64,000 nucleotides of DNA from Siniperca chuatsi (lineage: Eukaryota; Chordata; Actinopteri; Centrarchiformes; Sinipercidae), in assembly GCF_020085105.1 (NCBI RefSeq), contig NC_058042.1, positions 18,026,001 through 18,090,000 of the forward strand, in the 5' to 3' direction. The translations under genes were made by a program, and so were the position numbers. Shown here piece by piece: positions 50,301 to 62,200 of this stretch (position 1 is the stretch's first letter; every line of letters begins with the position of its first letter). The notes under the pieces are model-generated. The model was not told where the DNA came from. It searched no databases and saw only the letters and a list, made by a program, of their open reading frames with translations.

Positions 50301-53300
50301 TACTCTACATGACAACTGAAAGTTAATTATTAATGTTTCTGATTGTGTAGCTCCTTTGTTTACATCAGTAATGCTTGTAAACATTGGCGTACATTATGGC
50401 TTTATTTTGAAATTGAATCTGTTAAGTTTAAAAAAAACAAACATACTGATTAGTGCCCTCACTGCCTTCCTAAATACACAAACTAACTTGTGCATCTCGC
50501 CTCATACACATCCAGAACAGATAAAAGTTAGTTACAGCATCGGAGCAGAATTGTTCATGCATCAGCAAACAACTCACATGTCCATTTATGCTTACATTCA
50601 CACCCATGACTGCACTAAATGCACGCTCACATGCATCACTGTATGCCCTAGTGGCTTTCAAATACACAGAATCCTGTTGGAAAATGACATCAGTAATTCC
50701 ATATAAAAAAGAAGCAAAAGCCCTCCAAAGCTAATAACTGATATAAGATTCAAAAACAAGTTAGTCTTAAGCCCCACCTGATCAACAAACCCATTTAGGA
50801 CTGAGAGATGTTTTGCAGGATATGATGCAAATATGTTGGCTGTGGCATTTGCACCAGTAACAGCAAATTCTCCATTGGTATATTCCATCAAAGCATCTGT
50901 GGAAAAGAAAATACAATAAAGATAAGCAACTTTTTATGCAATTATCACCAACAAGCTCCTCTAATATTTTCGTTTTTATTACTATTAAGTCAGACATAAA
51001 AACAGTATCCAAATGTAATAGGGAAAACTCTGTGCAGGAGCATATTTGTTTCCACCTTTCTATCAATTACAGTGGGGCATCTCGTGAGGCAGGATTACTA
51101 AATTAGCCAGATAACCTCACTTCAGTCAATGTTTCAAACTTGATGGGGTTCTGGGTTTCCTCAAAAAAGTTATCCAGATAATCTAGTAATCCTGCTTTCT
51201 GAGATAGTTCTCTGGTAGTGATGACATTTACACATTTACACCCACCATAATACAACCCATAGACAGCACAGGATCCAGCAAAAGCCCCCAGGAATTGTGC
51301 CACCACATACACAGGGAACTTCTTCAGAGGAAGCTTCCCCAGGATCACCATGGCCAGAGACACAGCAGGGTTCACGTGGGCTCCTGAAACAATGCAACAG
51401 AAAAGATAAGCAGAATCAAGTATTTGCATAAGGCTCATGTAAAACATAACAGCCAGAACAGTATTTTGAAAAGACGAGTAGAACAACAACAAATGGAAGT
51501 GACATAAAGTAGCAACATTTTTATGACTCAAAACAAATATCAAATTAGGGCTGCAGCTAAAGATTATTTTCATTATCAATTAATCTACCAATTATGATAT
51601 TATGACAATTAGTGATATCACTTGAGGCAATATATCAGATTTCACGCAGGTCCCCATCCACAAAAGGTTTTATAAAACTTTTTTCACATATGCAATATTA
51701 CTCCCCAAGACCTTTGATGTGTAAAATTGATGGAGTTTCCCTTTAAATGATAATAGATTACCAAAATAGTTGCCTATTATTTTTCTAATTGATTAATTGA
51801 CTTCAGCATTGTTTCAGCTCTAAATCAGATGTCAAACATATGTGACAAGGCTGAGGAGGATGACTTAGGCAAGCATGTTAAAAGTCTCTTGTGTCTTCTC
51901 TTATGAGATAAGATAAACTGAGTTCAGTGGATTAAAACAGTCAGTGACAGGCTGTCTGATCATTTAGTACTTGTGTTCAAACCCTCTGGTGCTCATTCAT
52001 TCAAAAACTTTCAGGATATTTTCAAACAAAGAGCACTGGGTTTGTGTGCCTTCAGAGTTGGCCTGTTTTCCTATATTCTACATTGTGCTTACGAGGCGTG
52101 TGTTTGAACACATTCCATACAAATGTTACTGGGCTGTGATGGCAGTGTGGGGTCATTTATTTAACACTCTGGGATCTTGGCTTTGACCTCACTGTGGTAA
52201 CACCACTGGGGGTATCAGCCATGCGCCCATTGTTAATCTCCCCATCCTGTTCACAAACACTGACCACAACAACCAGCCAGACCTGCCTGTCGGAATTGCA
52301 TCTGACATAATCTGCCTGAATCTGCTTAAGGCACACGTAGACTGCAGGTCATTAGAGTGACCATGATGTGTCACACTTACGGTACACTGTCATCTAAAAT
52401 CTGAGACTACAAAGTGAAAACAATTGTGTTTTCTTCTCCTACGGCCGCCCTGACAGGGAAGCCTAGAAAGCCAGGCTTGTCACACCTGACCCCCCTCCTC
52501 TCCAGAGACCCCTGCCCCAGTAAAGCTCATTAGTCCAATACCTATGATCATCTTCAGAGATGTCGTTGGACAGAAGCTTCCCACTGAGCTGTGGACCCCA
52601 GGGCTGAATGGCCCAGTCATGCAGCAAAAGCTCTCCATATATTAACCTCCCTGTCCTCAGGCTTTTCTGCTATTCCTCTGAAGCTTTACAAGTCTTCTCA
52701 TTAAACATGTAGCACAAGTAACACTGTAATGTGATCACAACAGCCATCCTAAACAAGATAGAGATGAAAAGCCTGTATCACTGTGCTTTTTTCCATTCTC
52801 CATTCCATTCATCATCAAACTTATATTTCTCAATGAATAATTTCAAATCTCGTCAAATGCACAAAATATATTAGTTACCCAAATCACTGATGGACTAAAA
52901 CATATGATACAGGAGAATTTGTGCCACCCTGGGACTGTTTATTTAGGAATACAAAGTCTGTATGGCATTGACCTTTAAAGGTTGACAAAATAAGGAATAG
53001 TTCACACGTTGGGAAATCCACTCATTCGCTCTCTTGCCGAGCGTTAGTTGAGGAGAGTGATACCACTCTCGTGTCTGTGTGGTAAATATGTATGTATGTG
53101 TCTGGTAAGTGTAGCTGTTTCTCCCCATTTCCAGTCTTTATGCTAAGCTAAGCTAATGGTCTGCTGGCTGTAGCTTCATATTGAATAGACAGATATGACA
53201 AAATAAGTGTATTTCCCAAAATGTCAAACTATTTCTTTAAGCAGTTATTATGCCGTCAGATGCAACAGCATTTATAGGATCTCTTCTTTCCGCTTTTGAT

Positions 53301-55534
53301 GAGAAATCTTCATTTCCCAACAGTGATGGAAATGACCACACAACAATTCGTGAAGCCTGCACACTATAATGAATCCCTTGATTGCTGATTAATGGACACT
53401 CACCATTTTGGCTCAGTAAGCCCATAAGAAGCACTGTGACATTTAACAACTATACCCCCCTATCCCTATCATTACTGGCAACACACAGAGGGCTCCTCTT
53501 GCTGTAATCCTTTAGGAATGTACCCGATAAAGTCCCATTTGGACATCAGGACACAATATCTCCAGCCCTCAAGCACACTGACACCACTCTTAGACTGAAT
53601 ATCAGCCCACTAGAGAGGGTCATTAAATAATAGCACTCTACAATAAAAACCACATTTCCCCATTAGTATCAGCAATTCTTGCCTTCTAGACCATAAAAGG
53701 GGTTACTCTATGTTGAATGCTCTGCAAGCCCATAACAAAGGTCTACACTGGTCTTCATAGAAACTTCCTTCATCTAGATCAGTAAGTGAATGCAATGAAT
53801 CATCTGAGAGCCTGATAGTTTTCTTTTCTTCAAAAGATTTTCATGTAAATACTTTGAAGATGGAGATAACAGTGACACAGAGTAACCTGGAGGAGAGAGT
53901 TGTTGTGCTGTAAGAGCAAAGAGACGGCCAGACATCCACGACCAAAGATCATATCTCCACCACAGACAAACATTGAATGATGAACTTTGTTACCAGCCTG
54001 AGTTTGTGTTTTGACAGGCTGAAATCTCAAATAATTGTATGTTTTCCTTGTTTTTCTTTTACTGAGAATGCAAGAGAGCCGAGAAAACGACTGAACTAAC
54101 GAGAAAGCATCTTTGTCATTTATGTCAACATGCTTAAAACAATTAGTCAATTGTCCAAAAATTTACCTGCAACTATTTTAATAATCGATTAATCAATTTT
54201 TTCCCTTAGATCTAGCTTCTTAATTGTGAGAATGTGTGCTTTTCTCTGTTTTATATCACCGTAAACTGAATATCTTTGGGTTTTGGTCATTGGTCGGACA
54301 AAAAACAAAACAAACAAACAATATAAAAATGTCACCTTGAGCTTTATCAAACTGGCATTTTCCCTAGTTTTCTGACATTTTAGTGACCAAACAATTAATC
54401 AAGAAACTAATCTGCAGAATAATTGAATAATGGAAATAGTCATTAGTTGGAAGAGTTGAGAAATTGGATGATTTAGTATTGTAATGAATGTGAGCTGTGC
54501 ATGTGTCTATACAAAGTGTGGGCTACTTTTACCTGACACTCCCCCCGCCATGTAGACGGCCATCATGACTCCCAGAGTGAAACCAACGTGGATGGTCAAG
54601 GGCTCCCCGAGAGCCCCTTTGCTCAGCACCGTCTGGGCCACTGAACCACATCCAAAGAGCTGGGACACAGACAAGAACAAAAACACAAAGGGTGGAGGTA
54701 GAGAGACTCATTGTTTTGAATTATTCTAATTATACCCGCCATTAACACTAGCTCTCTTGTCCACCAACAGCCTGTGACTGCCACAGACAATTTGTCCAAC
54801 TTGGAGCTCGGAAAAATTATGAATCCCCCACTTATTAGGTAAAAGGCAGAAGTAATTCAGACCCCCAAAAAAAGTGATGAGCGGAGAAAAACATAAAAAG
54901 GGCTGTTGTGGAAGCTGCATCACTCCTCTGAACACAGGCATTAAAGTGGACTCAGGGAGGTGACAGATGGAGGACAGTCCAGACTAGAAACACATAATAA
55001 CTGAAAAGCAGGCAACTCTTTCAAAGAATGATAAAGGAAACACAGAAAAACAACCATACTTCTCTTCGCTATAAAGTGAACTGATCATTTACCATAATTA
55101 ATATAATCCCATGTTTATTTTTTACATAACTATGACTTATTCTAGTTATGATGATTCGCATTTTGTGATACATTGCACTTCTGGAGAAGTTGTGAGGAAG
55201 GAAAACATCCCACATCAGCCACATCTTGTTATGATTGTCAGGAGCAAATTACAGCTGAGCACATCAAAGAGAAAGTCTGTTATTCCCAGAATATACTATC
55301 TGTTAATAGAGACATCTGAGAGACAGCAGTCAGAGTCCCAGGAGACCCAGTTTGACACCTTATTAGCATACTGGTTCAGAGCTTTAAAGCGGCTGTTTAA
55401 GCTGGATGACAGGTGCAGAGGGAGGTACTCACTATCAGAACAAATATCCCCAGAAATTCCGCCAGGAACTCTTTAAAGATATCCCGCCTCAGGCCAAATC
55501 TCTCCTTCATCTTCCTCTTGCTCTCATTTTCCAT
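44150..55534 (-). CDS. aqp9: Aquaglyceroporin AQP9 (6 exons, 288 aa)
   Basis: Membrane channel of the MIP family passing water, glycerol, urea and similar small neutral solutes; in mammals it brings glycerol into hepatocytes. The spliced CDS is 867 nt, 288 residues against 295 in human. Six membrane helices alternate with two half-helix loops: the first NPA is at 81-83 (GAHVNPAVSLAM), the second at 213-215 ([11 protein letters not shown]). The Asp217 after NPAR is the hallmark of glycerol-type channels; Arg216 is the selectivity-filter Arg. The N-terminus (MENESKRKMKERFGL) and C-terminus (DKYEMITMS) are cytosolic. Identity as aqp9 rather than aqp3, 7 or 10 rests on close match to human and on location between lipc and aldh1a2. 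Introns carry several MITEs and LINE remnants. A TATA box lies at 55713-55718. Confidence 0.95.
44784..45198. mobile_element. TTAA-flanked palindromic MITE in aqp9 intron 5
   Basis: Starts TTAAAGGAACAGTTTGACAT and ends, reversed, TTTAAAGAATAGTTTAACAT; both ends are at TTAA. Internal marker stretches are TAGATGAGAAGATCGATACC and AAGCTAAGCTAACCAG. It matches a high-copy family I associate with spiny-rayed fish. No coding capacity. A second copy is at 52975. Confidence 0.8.
45240..46050 (+). mobile_element. L2-type LINE 3' end, degenerate
   Basis: Broken reading frames give KNLGVILDSVLNFKSHI, HRDYCKAPYTGLPKK and APLHWLPVTMRIDFKIILLV, the C-terminal part of an L2/CR1-type reverse transcriptase. 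The 3' end, GGTGCTATATAAATAAAGTG plus ATT-type repeats, is the usual tail of fish L2 elements. Inactive. Confidence 0.85.
47790..48400 (+). mobile_element. Degenerate LINE fragment in aqp9 intron 5
   Basis: Scattered reverse-transcriptase motifs: GKVPGINEIS near 47935, VDFEKMFPEV near 48192 and RQGCTLSPLLFA near 48330, in different frames with stops between. The family is not certain; the order of motifs is as in non-LTR elements. Confidence 0.65.
49565..49782 (-). CDS. aqp9: aqp9 exon 5 (second NPA)
   Basis: Encodes [40 protein letters not shown] and AGWGMDVF. The acceptor is TTCAAG and the donor GTAATT, leaving in phase 2. Confidence 0.96.
50778..50896 (-). CDS. aqp9: aqp9 exon 4
   Basis: Encodes DALMEYTNGEFAVTGANATA and NIFASYPAKHLSVLNGFVDQ, the extracellular loop and start of helix 4. 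The acceptor is CCACAG and the donor GTGGGG. Confidence 0.95.
51246..51383 (-). CDS. aqp9: aqp9 exon 3 (first NPA)
   Basis: Encodes GAHVNPAVSLAMVILGKLPL and VYVVAQFLGAFAGSCAVYGL. The acceptor is TTTCAG and the donor GTGGGT, phase 1 to phase 1. Confidence 0.96.
51546..51822. mobile_element. hAT-like MITE in aqp9 intron 2, copy 1
   Basis: The left end TAGGGCTGCAGCTAAAGATT and the right end, reversed, TAGAGCTGAAACAATGC form the inverted repeat. The 8-bp flanks TATCAAAT and AATCAGAT agree at 6 of 8 bases, as expected for an old hAT target duplication. No coding capacity. Confidence 0.75.
52975..53240. mobile_element. TTAA-flanked MITE, second copy, in aqp9 intron 2
   Basis: Shares TATGCTAAGCTAAGCTAA, AAGTGTATTTCCCAAAATGT and a right-end TTAA with the element at 44784, and its left end is recognisable from GGAATAGTTCACACG. 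It is shorter, so internally deleted relative to the first. Confidence 0.75.
54131..54458. mobile_element. hAT-like MITE in aqp9 intron 2, copy 2, inverted
   Basis: Contains ATAATCGATTAATCAATT, ACTGAATATCTTTGGG and, reversed, TTAGTTTCTTGATTAATTG, the internal features of the same family as 51546-51822 in the opposite orientation. The extreme ends are eroded, so the limits are approximate. Confidence 0.65.
54533..54659 (-). CDS. aqp9: aqp9 exon 2
   Basis: Encodes LFGCGSVAQTVLSKGALGEP then HVGFTLGVMMAVYMAGGVS, the rest of helix 1 and helix 2. The acceptor is TCCCAG and the donor GTAAAA, leaving in phase 1. Confidence 0.95.
55433..55534 (-). CDS. aqp9: aqp9 exon 1
   Basis: 34 codons: a charged cytosolic N-terminus, then the start of helix 1, FKEFLAEFLGIFVLI. 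The donor is GTGAGT in phase 0. The ATG follows AAA and is preceded by an in-frame-independent TAA, with no competing upstream start seen. Confidence 0.94.
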
Positions 55535-55712
55535 TTTTTATTTCTTGCTGCGGCTCCTTGATGTCTTCCTCCGACCAGAACAAACAGCTAACAACAACTT
55601 CTGAGTCTCTGCGTAATTGTCGGTGCAGGTTGCCGCCTCCCACTCGGTGCGCTCGGACCGTGCAGCCCTCGGCAAGCCGACAGGCACGTTAAGCTTTCTG
55701 CAACTATTTCCC

Positions 55713-55718
55713 TTTATA
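55713..55718 (-). promoter_or_regulatory. aqp9 TATA box
   Basis: Minus-strand TATAAA in GGTTATAAAGGG, 179 nt before the aqp9 ATG. It would put transcription start near 55685 and give a 5' UTR of about 150 nt. Confidence 0.6.
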
Positions 55719-55719
55719 A

Positions 55720-58700
55720 CCACAAGGGGTCTACTTTTTATTTGAAATATGGGCTCCAGATTTTTTTTTTTTTTGCATTGCCATCCAGACCCAACAGTTG
55801 CTGAAAGTATTTGTTTGGTTTATCATTTATGGGGCACACAAATAATAGTAAATTAGGCTGTACGTTGGAGAAGGATATACGATACGATATATATATGACA
55901 TATTTTAAAATACCATTATCTGAAAAGAAATGAGAAAATCCTTTAATAATAGGCTGCTATGTCAACAAAACCATGAAAGATGAGTTAAGATAAGACTTTC
56001 ATCCCAAAGGATATTTTAGTAGATGACTAAACTCACAGACTTGCAGACACACTGACATTCAACATGAAATATGAGTAAATAAGAAAGATAGGAAACCAAG
56101 TCCCACTTAGGATTGATAGCTTGAGAAACTCAAATGTTCCCATTATCACCACTAACAGTACCATACTACTTTCATAGAAACTTTATTTGTTTAGGCTAAT
56201 TGTCCATTCAGATGTTCAACACACATTTTAGAATGATGAAGGAGTTTTAAAATATATACCTTGTCTCAGTGAGAATTAAAAAAAAATTGTGAAAGCCTTT
56301 CAGGTCAATGGAAAGTTTTTTATTTTTTAGAACGTATATTTCTAACAGAACTTCATGTAGATAATCATCAGTTTAATAAATCACAGATTATTGAACCACT
56401 ATACTGTTTTCAGTATGCAAATATAATTGTCTCAATTCATATTATAACTTCACTTGTTAATTTTAGCTGATAATAAATGTATCAATTTAAAATTATGTAG
56501 CCCATAGCTTTGTCTCATTTTGGCAGTTAAAACATTTCAAATAAAAAAAAAACACTTTTGTAAAAATGATCTTGGGAAAACTAGTCCAATGGGAGAGTAC
56601 ATTTTGTACAGACATTATTAAAACATCTATATATATATATTTTTTTTTTTAAACTACCAATTCGCCTGTTGGAGCATGTGTCTGTTTAAAAGATCCACGT
56701 GAATTTTTAAATAATGATGGTAAAATGTATTACTGAATGTCAAAAGAAAAAAATATTCGCCAGAGTGATATATAAAAATATATAAATTTATAATTTGAAA
56801 ACCAGTTTAATGGCGTAGACTTAATGAGAGCGAGTCTCGGTTATCACACTCTTTGTCTCCCTTTAGGACGTGTTTTCCCACCTGTATAGGGTCTTATACA
56901 TAATGGCCTATTATGTGTTTAGGTTACATCACATAACCAAGTATTGGATGTGAGAAAATCTGACAGAAAACAACCAGGCTATACTTTACAAAACATCCTA
57001 TCTGCGTATTTTGGCTCCGTTGTTTAGATATCTAATCTCTTCATAGAAATAGATACCGAAATTACAACACTCTAAATAGTTCCATATTCACCTATCCGAT
57101 GAATCCTCTTGTTCTTTTATTTCTAACTCCCCAGAGCTCCTTGTATTTTTGGCACTTTTCTTTTTGCCACATCAGAAAGTTTGCAAAGTTTTCTCACTCA
57201 CCTTTTTTCACGCAGCTACTGTGGTTCCACTTCTCGCAGTCATCTTTATCAACCATATTTCCAATTATCTTGTCTTGTTCCTTCTTGTTGTTACAGCTAC
57301 CATCCCACGTATCTTATTAAACCGCTCTTTGTAAATAGGCTACTGTTAAAACTTGAATAGGTGAGTGTGACTCTGAAACGTCCGAGGCCCACTTCCTCCA
57401 ACAGAGGGAGCTCCATGAATACATTTGAACTGCCGGCTAAAGTTTGTCACACCGTCTCACCGGTATGTCTTATCTCCCGTTCGCTGTGCGCTGTGAAAAG
57501 GTGAGGCGACAGGCTGAGGATAGGATGTTTTGAATGCATTAATCAATGTCACCGTTTCGGGCACGTCCTCTTTGATGTGAAACAGACACTTTGAGAGTGT
57601 CGCCCATGCTGTGAAAAAAGGGTGATGTGCTGATGGAGAAACAGCATCCTCTGGGGATTTGCAAATGATGGGCCTACATCTGTCTCCACACTCCTTTGTC
57701 CTGTCAAGAGGCTCAGATTATGAAATCTAAAATTGAAAGGCTCTTCCGCTGATTGAGGAGATTATTCTTTGGGGACATCAATAAGCCTGAGCTTGAATTA
57801 AAACTACATTGTTATACCACGTTGATCACATTTCTCTCTGGATTCATCTCCTATCCCTTTACAAGTCTGACTATCTTGAATCCACAGTCTAAAACTCAAA
57901 TAAATACTTCTGTTTTACCGTTTAACTGTTACCTGGGTGACCTCATGAATGTGTGAGGAAATGCAGTTGTTGTGGATGTGTTAATACATGCGTGGATTTG
58001 CTTTAATTCCTTTAGTTTTCGGAGACAGGCTCGCTCACAGCTAATTGGTGGATGTTTATTGGGAGTTTTTAAAGGAGGCGCTGGAAGGAATTATCACCTG
58101 CAGAACAAATCTCTGCCAACAACACCCCAGCAAGTAGCAGCAATCCCTCTAGTCCGCATTTACATAACATCTTAGACCGTGGGGAGGTTGTGTTAGGCAA
58201 ATAAAGACTACGGGGTGATAGTGAGCCGAGGAAAGCAGTTTGACACCTTTATGTCACTTAGGAAATGGTTAATGATGGTGTAAAGGATGGGAGTTTATAT
58301 TTTCAGTAAAGTAAGTAATTATGCCTTTATATGTATTTGTGGAGAAGTTATTTTGCTTCCAAGGTCGAAAATGAACTTTCAATCTCAACTATTTTGCCAA
58401 AAAAAAAATGAAAATTTGAACATCTACAACTGCATGACAACCGAGCAAACTCCATCTGCTGAGGAAGGTCGTGTGATACCATCAAAGTCCAGAACAGCCA
58501 CTAAATGGCCCATGTGGTGAGATTGTGCTGCCAAAGAATTTCTATAGGCTTCATTGGACCATTATGCTTCAGTAGCCTGAGTTTGTAGAATAGTCTGTTT
58601 CACTTAAGGGGTCCATTTATAAACCCATTTGTAATGGGATTTAAAACTTACAGCATATTATATGGGCCTACATACATTATTGAGTTCAGATAATACTGTA

Positions 58701-58970
58701 CTTGTGATTAACATAATGATCAACTCCAAACTCTTTTGATAATTCATGGCACCACGTTTTGATAATCTCAGAGTTTTATGCTTGTGTGTGTAAAACTATG
58801 AATTACTGCAGAGAAGCGTCGTGCTGTTAGTGAGTGAAAACAGTGGAAACTGAGTGTACCGGGAGTGTGAGGTGGGTGGGGTGGATGTGTTTCTCCTCCT
58901 TAACACGCATGGCTGAGGTCGTTTATGTAAATGCGTGAATTAAATTTTCAAAAGGACAGCCCTTTTCTCT
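55720..58970. other. Divergent aqp9-aldh1a2 intergenic region
   Basis: No gene recognised. 55740-57060 is strongly AT-rich. From 57360 the sequence is more mixed and may hold aldh1a2 regulatory DNA; for example 58020-58160 is a compact, less biased block. No repeats of the families above were seen here. Confidence 0.5.
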
Positions 58971-58972
58971 GC

Positions 58973-58977
58973 CCAAT
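58973..58977 (+). promoter_or_regulatory. CCAAT box upstream of aldh1a2
   Basis: CCAAT about 30 nt upstream of the aldh1a2 TATA box, a normal promoter spacing. ATGTAAAT at 58926, a variant octamer, lies just before it. Confidence 0.4.
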
Positions 58978-59004
58978 GAAAATGAACCGCGACTGACACC
59001 TGGC

Positions 59005-59010
59005 TATAAA
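59005..59010 (+). promoter_or_regulatory. aldh1a2 TATA box
   Basis: TATAAA in GGCTATAAACCC, 95 nt upstream of the aldh1a2 ATG. Predicts a start near 59035 and a short 5' UTR of about 65 nt without upstream ATGs. Confidence 0.7.
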
Positions 59011-59099
59011 CCCAGGAAGGAACCCAAAGTCCTAATCAGAAATCTGTTGAAAAAACCCCAGAGAGGAGCAGCAGGCAGACGAGTGGAGAGACGGCCGTG

Positions 59100-59216
59100 A
59101 TGACTTCCAGTAAGATCGAGATTCCCGGAGAGGTGAAGAGCGACCCCGCTGCTCTCATGGCATCCCTCCAGCTGATGCCCTCACCGGTGCCCAACCCGGA
59201 GATCAAGTACACCAAG
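59100..59216 (+). CDS. aldh1a2: Retinaldehyde dehydrogenase 2, exon 1 only (39 aa; gene continues past window)
   Basis: ALDH1A2 oxidises retinaldehyde to retinoic acid with NAD in the cytosol and is the main embryonic source of the hormone. Only the first coding exon is present: it encodes MTSSKIEIPGEVKSDPAALM then ASLQLMPSPVPNPEIKYTK. Human ALDH1A2 begins MTSSKIEMPGEVKADPAALM, so identity is clear and excludes aldh1a1 and aldh1a3, whose N-termini differ. The exon ends in phase 0 at the donor GTCTGT (59217). The human protein has 518 residues, so about 480 more are encoded to the right. The NAD-binding and catalytic parts are therefore not in view. It is divergent from aqp9. Confidence 0.94.
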
Positions 59217-62200
59217 GTCTGTTTCTCTCCACACTACACTGCCGACCGACTATAGCTTTGCGCCTAACGACTCTACTCGTAGATCAGACGATCGTGTATC
59301 TTTAACCAAAACTTTTTTTTTTAACTAAACTTTTTGTGCGTCAGCAGCCGAAGCTTCGGTAGGCTATCAACCCGTGTAGCTCGCACAGGGCTGGAGCTGA
59401 CAAACTTCTCCCGACAAAACTTGTTGTCTAACTTCCAGTGCAGATCCGATAAGCTGACGATTGCACGTTTTAGTCCCGATGAGTTTTTTTCTGCGTCCAC
59501 GTGCTCATTGTAGCTCGGCAGTAAATGATCAATAACCCCTGTAGTACATAACGGACATAAAACGTTTAATAAATAATAGGCTACTAGGCTACTGATTATT
59601 TTTTATTTTTTATATTTTTGGTGCGTTTTCTTGGTCTCACTTGATTAAAAAAAGTTGATTTTTACATTTTCAAATTTGAGTCATTGCATCAGTGCATAAA
59701 CCTGAGACTTTGCTTAAGACTGATAATGGATTTTGCATATAATTTGGGCCAGTTATAATTACACATGCTACAAAATAACTGGGATTACTTTTTGGGAGGC
59801 CAATAACGTGTTAATAAGGGCGTGTCATATAGTTTGAGCTTGTTTTGGGAATAAACTGAGGAAAGTGCCTTAAAATTCATATAACACCGAGTCACGTGGA
59901 CAATCATTTACTGCTATTATATTTTTGATATTTTTTCCACATTGCATCTGAAGTGCAGTCTCAATCAAGACACAGGCCAACATCCTTTCAGGTCACTGCA
60001 GCCAATTCATAAAATGTATTCCTTTTTTATTAAAGTCGGCTAATAAAGGGATATAAAGAAAGTAATTAAGGGGGTGCTTATAAAATTGAAATATTGTAAG
60101 ATTGGAACCAAATCTTCTTCTTTCTTTCAGTTTTTCCATCATGATTATATTGTTTCACTTCAGTGTTTTTGTGGTATTCAACGAGTCGTAAAGTTCTTCA
60201 TTTAATTTATGTTAGATTGCTCACAATGATTTTAGGAATCAGTGCCAAAGGCTGAGTTTGTGTATAAACAAAACAGCCCAAATTATTTCTGCCTGGTCTT
60301 AAAGTCTTTTCTTTCACTGACATCAGTAATCACAGCAAGTTACAGTAAACACAGGTTAGTCAAGTCCAAAGAATTGGCAGTAATTTAAATCAGGCGTTGT
60401 TTAATTCTGATATGGCAGCATGTTGGTTTAGTGAATAAATGGTTTAGCGTTTAAATGAAAGTTGTCAAAGAACAAATGTGTTTTTTGGATCGTCCTACAG
60501 TCAGAAGTGTGTGGGTGGGAGAAAAGGCATGCAGAAATAGCTGAAGAAAGTATGGAGTAAGGACTGCATGTAAGTCCTATATTCTGTAGCGAAGTGCTTC
60601 AACATTTTGTCACCATAATAAATAAATAGCAGATTGTGCTTTGAATGTGAATCTTGACCCACCACAAGTCTTGAGCCTGTTACACACATGTTGAAAATAG
60701 CTCTCATGTGAAATGTTTTGTTGCCTGTTTGATAACATCTCTGCAATCTCTTGATAGGGTTTTATGTATAGTTATTTTTTTATTAGTTAAAGATCAGGTC
60801 CTTCCCTCTGAGATTCTTGTAATGTGATTTTTGAGGTCTCATCATCAGCCTTAGCAGCCAGGATGTAGCTTGCTGCAGTTTTGTTGCTACTGAACAAAAC
60901 TGGGTCTTTAGCTGCAGAACAAGTGTTTTTATGATTGCGAGATTAAAGGGCACGTCTCATAGAGGACAGATTAATGATAGCGTGGTGTGAGTTCAATCAG
61001 TGCTATAATCGCTTCCTGTTAACACATACCTCAGTGTTTTAAGTGCAAAGGGCACGCTCCTGCTGCACCATTAAGATGTTGTATAGGCTCTGTTGTGTTG
61101 TAAGCTTTCCATTCACTCACTGTGCAGAGTGTTAGTTAAAAGGAGTGGACACAACGGTGTACAGCAGGAAATTTTAGGGAGCGACTTGGTGAATTAACCC
61201 CCAGGAATTTGGATCATCCAGTCCCTGTTGGTTTGGTGGACATAGGGGGCAGAAGGGCCCTGATTTATGGGAACCCCTGGCGTGGGCTCTCCTCACACCC
61301 TGTTCCTGTTCTCCACCCCACTGACTGCAAGGGAAACAACCAACGCTGTTCACTGGCCTGCAGGGCGTGTGGATGGAGCTGCAAGCCTCCAGACACAGAT
61401 TTTCCTGAGATATTGTTTTTACACTGATACGTTAAAACTTTTCTGCAATATAAAGACAATATTCAGCTTTTTCTAACTTACATAAACAGTCAAAAAATCT
61501 TCATCAACATCAAATTTCTTTGTTTTGCAATGCAAAGATTACATCTGATCAACCCTGGAAACAGAGACATGGCTGATACAGTTTAATTTCTTAACAGGTT
61601 TGCTTCTGTAACAGGGAAGCATGTGATTAAAAAAAGGGTTATTGCAATCAAGGTTTGCCACTTGTCCTCTTCACCGAGTCAAGACCTGCTCACAGTCCAA
61701 GACACATTGATCGTATCAATAAAGCTATATTCCTTCTTGTGTGTATTTATAGCCTATAAAACTGGAGTTCTGTTATTAGTCTATTGATATACCCATAAGC
61801 AGAATCGGCAGTTTTTTTACACCTCCTTTCTCTTGTAGCTAAAAGCATGAGTAGGAAAGCTGTCTCTCGGGTTGTCCTATCCCCTACCCCCACATTTATA
61901 TCGCTAGAAGGCTCCAACAGCTGGGTTACAAGACAGAAACAGTTTAAAAGTTGATAGGACCATGAAGGAAGCCATTAATAAGAGAGCCATGATAGCTATG
62001 TATTGATGTTTTCCAATTGTAGTAGAATTGGAGAAGAGAGACTCTGTTTTATGAAACAAGGCAAAGGGAAAAACTTTTTCCTGATCTTTTTTAGTGGGTG
62101 ATTTCTGGCCTTTGTGGTTTTTCACACCTTTCAGTGATAATGAGTTGTCAAACCAGACAATTAGTGGGACAAATTTTACAGGAATGGAAATAACGCTGCT

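Noticed and set aside
51103-51579. 158-codon minus-strand ORF as a separate gene
   Set aside because: It is aqp9 exon 3 with intron sequence read on both sides; splice sites at 51383 and 51246 define the real exon.
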